Of a stretch of 34,047 bases of DNA, positions 32,601-34,047 are shown piece after piece. The stretch's first letter is position 1. Every line of letters starts with the position of its first letter. The stretch is from Chitinophaga pinensis (GTDB taxonomy: Bacteria > Bacteroidota > Bacteroidia > SXHM01). The translations under genes and the position numbers were made by a program. Location: the NCBI GenBank assembly GCA_945889235.1, contig CAMDBK010000004.1, positions 1 to 34,047 on the forward strand. The letters run 5' to 3'. Below the pieces are notes generated by a model. That model was not told where the DNA came from. It searched no databases and was given only the letters and a program-made list of their open reading frames with translations.

Positions 32601-34047
32601 ACACTGCATTATCACCTGCGCATGAGGCATAATCAACAGGCTGTGTATTGATAACCGGTGAAGGGTTTTCAATAATTGTAACAGTACCCGAAGTAGTAGA
32701 AGTTAAGCACGTAGCACCTGTTACAACACATGTATATTGATATCCGTTTATTGAAGAAGGGACATTTGTGATTGAGAGTGTGTTAGTTGTAGCACCGCTA
32801 TAAATGCCCACATTATTTACTACTACAAAGCCGTTGCCATCATTTACCATCCATTGATAGGTTAATCCAATACCAATAGCTGCTATATTAAATGAAGCAT
32901 TATCACCCGGGCAAACAAATGCATCATTTGCCTGAACTGTAATTTGCGGAATATCGTAAACTCTTAATGAGTCGGCATACATTCCTTCACAACCATTACC
33001 ATCACTGTAGGTATATGTTACAGGAAATACTCCCAACCCCGAAAGACTTGGGAAAAACTGATTTCCGCTAACTCCTGTTCCGCTGAAAACTCCACCTGAA
33101 GGTGTACCGATAAGCGTAAGAGCAGGCTGGTCAATACATATATCCTGCAATCCGGTAAAGAAAACTGTAGGCGTATCATTTACCAATGTATTCTCGCTGA
33201 TAGAATTTGAGCAGCCAAATCCATCTGAATACGAATACGTGATAGCATACAATCCTCCAACACCGGCAGCAGCAGGGTCAAAGGTTGCAGTTCCGTTTCC
33301 ATTATCGGTTATTCCTGTTCCGGTGAATGAGCCACCGGGATTATGACTGCCTATTAATGTTGCAGGGTTTGCATCCACGCAATAGGCAGCAGCAAGTCCG
33401 CTGAAAGCTACTACCGGCTGAGGATGTACAACAGTTTGCTGGGTTTCACTGTCGGTACAACCATTGCCATTTGTGTAAGAGAATGTGATGCTGTAAGAAC
33501 CACCAATTCCTGCAACAGCAGGGCTGAAAGAAGCTGTTCCGTTTCCGTTATTGGTAATTCCGGGCCCTGAGAATGTTCCGTTTGTTCCCTGATTTCCTGT
33601 AAGCGTAACCGGTGTTGCATTCACGCAATAATCACCAATAAGCCCGGTGAAACTAACCGAAGGAACAGCAACTACTGTAACCGATTGGGTTGATGTATTG
33701 CTGCAACCGTTTCCATTGGTATAAGTGTAGGTAATGGTATGTGTTCCCAGTCCGGCTGTGGATGGGGTAAATGATCCTCCACCGGTTACACCTGGTCCGC
33801 TGAATGTGCCTCCTGTTGGACTACCGGTTAAATTAACAATCGCTGCATTTAAACAGTATTGATGAGGTACGTTAAAACCTGAGAAAGATACAACAGGTAA
33901 AGAATTTACTATAGTTGAGTGTGATGAAGTGTTTGTGCAACCGTTTCCATCGGTATAGGTATAGATTATGGTATAACTTGCTGCTCCAGTTGAAGGTGAG
34001 AATAATCCCCCGGCAGTTACTGCCGGTGTTCCTGAAAAAGTTCCGCC
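26674..34047 (-). CDS. Giant modular Ig/PKD-like repeat surface protein with T9SS type A sorting domain; 5' end beyond the window
   Basis: ORF track 2316 aa, but the frame stays open to 34047 (reads ...VVAVPSVSFTGLIGDYCVNATPVTL...). Multiple repeat families; C-term ISIYPNPTNSVFTFNAQF...LADGMYMLTIRTDKGSVTKRIIKN. Confidence 0.93.
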   Translation of the reverse strand, partial: GGTFSGTPAVTAGGLFSPSTGAASYTIIYTYTDGNGCTNTSSHSTIVNSLPVVSFSGFNVPHQYCLNAAIVNLTGSPTGGTFSGPGVTGGGSFTPSTAGLGTHTITYTYTNGNGCSNTSTQSVTVVAVPSVSFTGLIGDYCVNATPVTLTGNQGTNGTFSGPGITNNGNGTASFSPAVAGIGGSYSITFSYTNGNGCTDSETQQTVVHPQPVVAFSGLAAAYCVDANPATLIGSHNPGGSFTGTGITDNGNGTATFDPAAAGVGGLYAITYSYSDGFGCSNSISENTLVNDTPTVFFTGLQDICIDQPALTLIGTPSGGVFSGTGVSGNQFFPSLSGLGVFPVTYTYSDGNGCEGMYADSLRVYDIPQITVQANDAFVCPGDNASFNIAAIGIGLTYQWMVNDGNGFVVVNNVGIYSGATTNTLSITNVPSSINGYQYTCVVTGATCLTSTTSGTVTIIENPSPVINTQPVDYASCAGDNAVFSVNASGTNLTYQWQVNTGGGFLNVSNGGVYSGATTNTLNITGFTVGMDGYQYQCVVTGSNNCTANSITNVATLNATNSPDITTQPVSQSICEGDNAVFTVTATGTGITYQWQEDSGGGFANISNGGVYSGATSAALTVSGVTAGMDGNQYHCIISGSICVGSSTSDVVLITITTSPSISQQPVDAYVCPTDPASFSVTTQGTGITYQWQVNNGSGFINVANGGVYSGATTATLDISSVFPNMDGYEYRCVINGTFCSGTSTSLSGIIHMNGAPVITQGPSDMNYCVGDNATFTVTASGTGLTYQWQVDNGSGWVDLVNGINYSGANTSSLTVVAAPLSFDGNQYQCIVSGSINCSGTTTSSSAVLTEDPNPYISTQPVDQYVCDGDNAVFSVTASGSGLTYQWQENTGGGFVNVTNGGVYSGATTSTLTITGTTSGMDGYIYQCIINGTICSGTSVTTSARLNATTSPFISVQPQDESVCIGDNLAMTVTANGSGLTYQWQVNTGSGFVNVTNGGVYNGANTASLNISGATVGMNAYQYQVIINGTSCPSASTSATANLYVGQGPMIVTDPVNTAICAGFDASFSITSLGNNLTYQWQVNTGSGFNNITNGGVYSNATTTTLNITAAPFSMNSYQYQCVVTGSINCALASTSVAAVLTVNPPPVVSFSGLNSQYCVDAPLVTLTGVPSGGTFIGAGISGNNFSAATAGVGGPYTILYEYTDGNGCYNSTTYAVTVNPLPVVSFSGLAGPYCINDNTPVALTGSPSGGVFSGTGVTGNTFVPSIATLGNNSVTYTYTNLNGCVNFQTQVAVVNPQPVVSFTGLSLAYCEDFSVPVTLTGNNAPGGTFTSNGAGLTDIGNGTASYVASVAGAGTHTITYTYTNGNGCTNSQTQSVLINTLPAVTSSGLASQYCVTNPVATLTGFPAGGTFSGAGIIGNTFNPATAGLGSHVITYSYTNPSTGCSNTTTQTTIVYAMPVANAGTGGNSCGLTFALAASPSVGNGTWTVTGPGTATYSPNASSASATATVSTFGTYTFTWTENNNGCSSAASVTVNFYAQPVVSAGTGGSECDLDFTFNGSTNLGSGTWSSSGPGTAFYTNVNSPTSSVMVSVSGIYTFTFSVTNGTCSASSQVTVNFNTLPVANAGQGGSECDLDFVFNATPSVGTGTWTQLSGPGTSTYSPDANDPAATVTVTAIGTYVYQWEEDHNGCTSSDNVSVVYHALPVVNITGLNATYCINESSVINMTGTPAGGVFSGPGVVGTVFNPAVAGAGIHTVAYDYTDNFGCSNSHSQQVEVYDISTTSFTGLALEYCIDNNTPVALTGIPSGGTYSGAGISGNSFTASDAGVGTHTITYTAANGNGCMNTTTQTVVVNPLPVVSFTGLAAEYCFAASAVTLTGSPSGGNFSGAGITGNSFDPSAASAGTHTITYIYTDGNSCVNSTTQSVVVRPAVVVTTTPSGTTAFCQGGSVLLAASNGFTTYQWSNGNTNQSFLVNLTGQYTVDVTDAFGCTGTSLPVNVNVNALPVVDLGNDTTICTGNNVTLDAGTFVSYSWSPGGATTSSIVAFNNGAYVVTVTDDNGCVNSDQVGVTVAALLQPTVTSSSQTNTFCQGGSLTLDAGPGYASYQWSDGVTLTETINVIQAGYYSVFVTDNSGCTGASTPVSVTMFTVPAPLVFPDGPLEFCPGEDVTLTAGIGYTSYSWSPGGETTSSITVDQAGSYVLSVQDQNSCPGTSDTIDVNVFVVTTPVILSDGPLQFCHGNDVILSVQGNYASYLWTSGSTTPEITVNQSGNYGVIVLDLNGCIDSSLVVSPVTVTVWQPVPFIVESGDSLTCTPAFTSYQWFENDTMVTVAGATSQTLITQSSGNYMVVVTDANGCTGMSDIIEHSQSGIEDHALNAAISIYPNPTNSVFTFNAQFSGYENLRLELTNAIGQLIIPVEDVRDVITVKRDYNLNHLADGMYMLTIRTDKGSVTKRIIKN

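Noticed and set aside
34010-34026. Perfect hairpin ccggcag-tta-ctgccgg at the window edge
   Set aside because: Within a type A repeat codon run (TPAVTAGG), short, and without a U-tract; could be chance.
26674-34047. Periodic DNA repeats that might suggest a CRISPR array or satellite
   Set aside because: Period (~225-290 bp) and continuous open reading frame with conserved Ig/PKD-like protein motifs show they are coding repeats; no 24-40 bp direct repeats with unique spacers.

Overview
Chromosomal window from a Bacteroidota bacterium. Support for this: type IX secretion (T9SS) sorting domains, TAnnTTTG-type promoters, PorP/SprF, and a DUF5686/carboxypeptidase-regulatory-like protein. Left part: TSUP permease end, LysE-type exporter, FAD oxidoreductase, hemL, kynU, rnhB, pdhB, and a T9SS-sorted phosphoesterase. 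Centre: a minus-strand TetR / TolC / HlyD / 2x ABC ATPase / 2x ABC-2 permease efflux operon laid out like E. coli ybhGFSR, with two near-identical 19-bp palindromic candidate operators. Next comes a three-gene SIMPL-like / hypothetical / UbiA-like unit, then DUF5686, pdhA and glyS. Right part: a frameshifted PorP/SprF-like gene, a lamin-tail/T9SS protein, and the 3' end of a giant (>2,450 aa) modular repeat protein that runs off the window. The most unusual signal is a population of short palindromic or tandem repeats that do not stay intergenic. One is read through in frame inside kynU, two make up signal-peptide coding sequence, and three overlap stop codons. No tRNA, rRNA, CRISPR array or transposase was recognised. 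All family calls come from reading the translations by eye; no searches were run.
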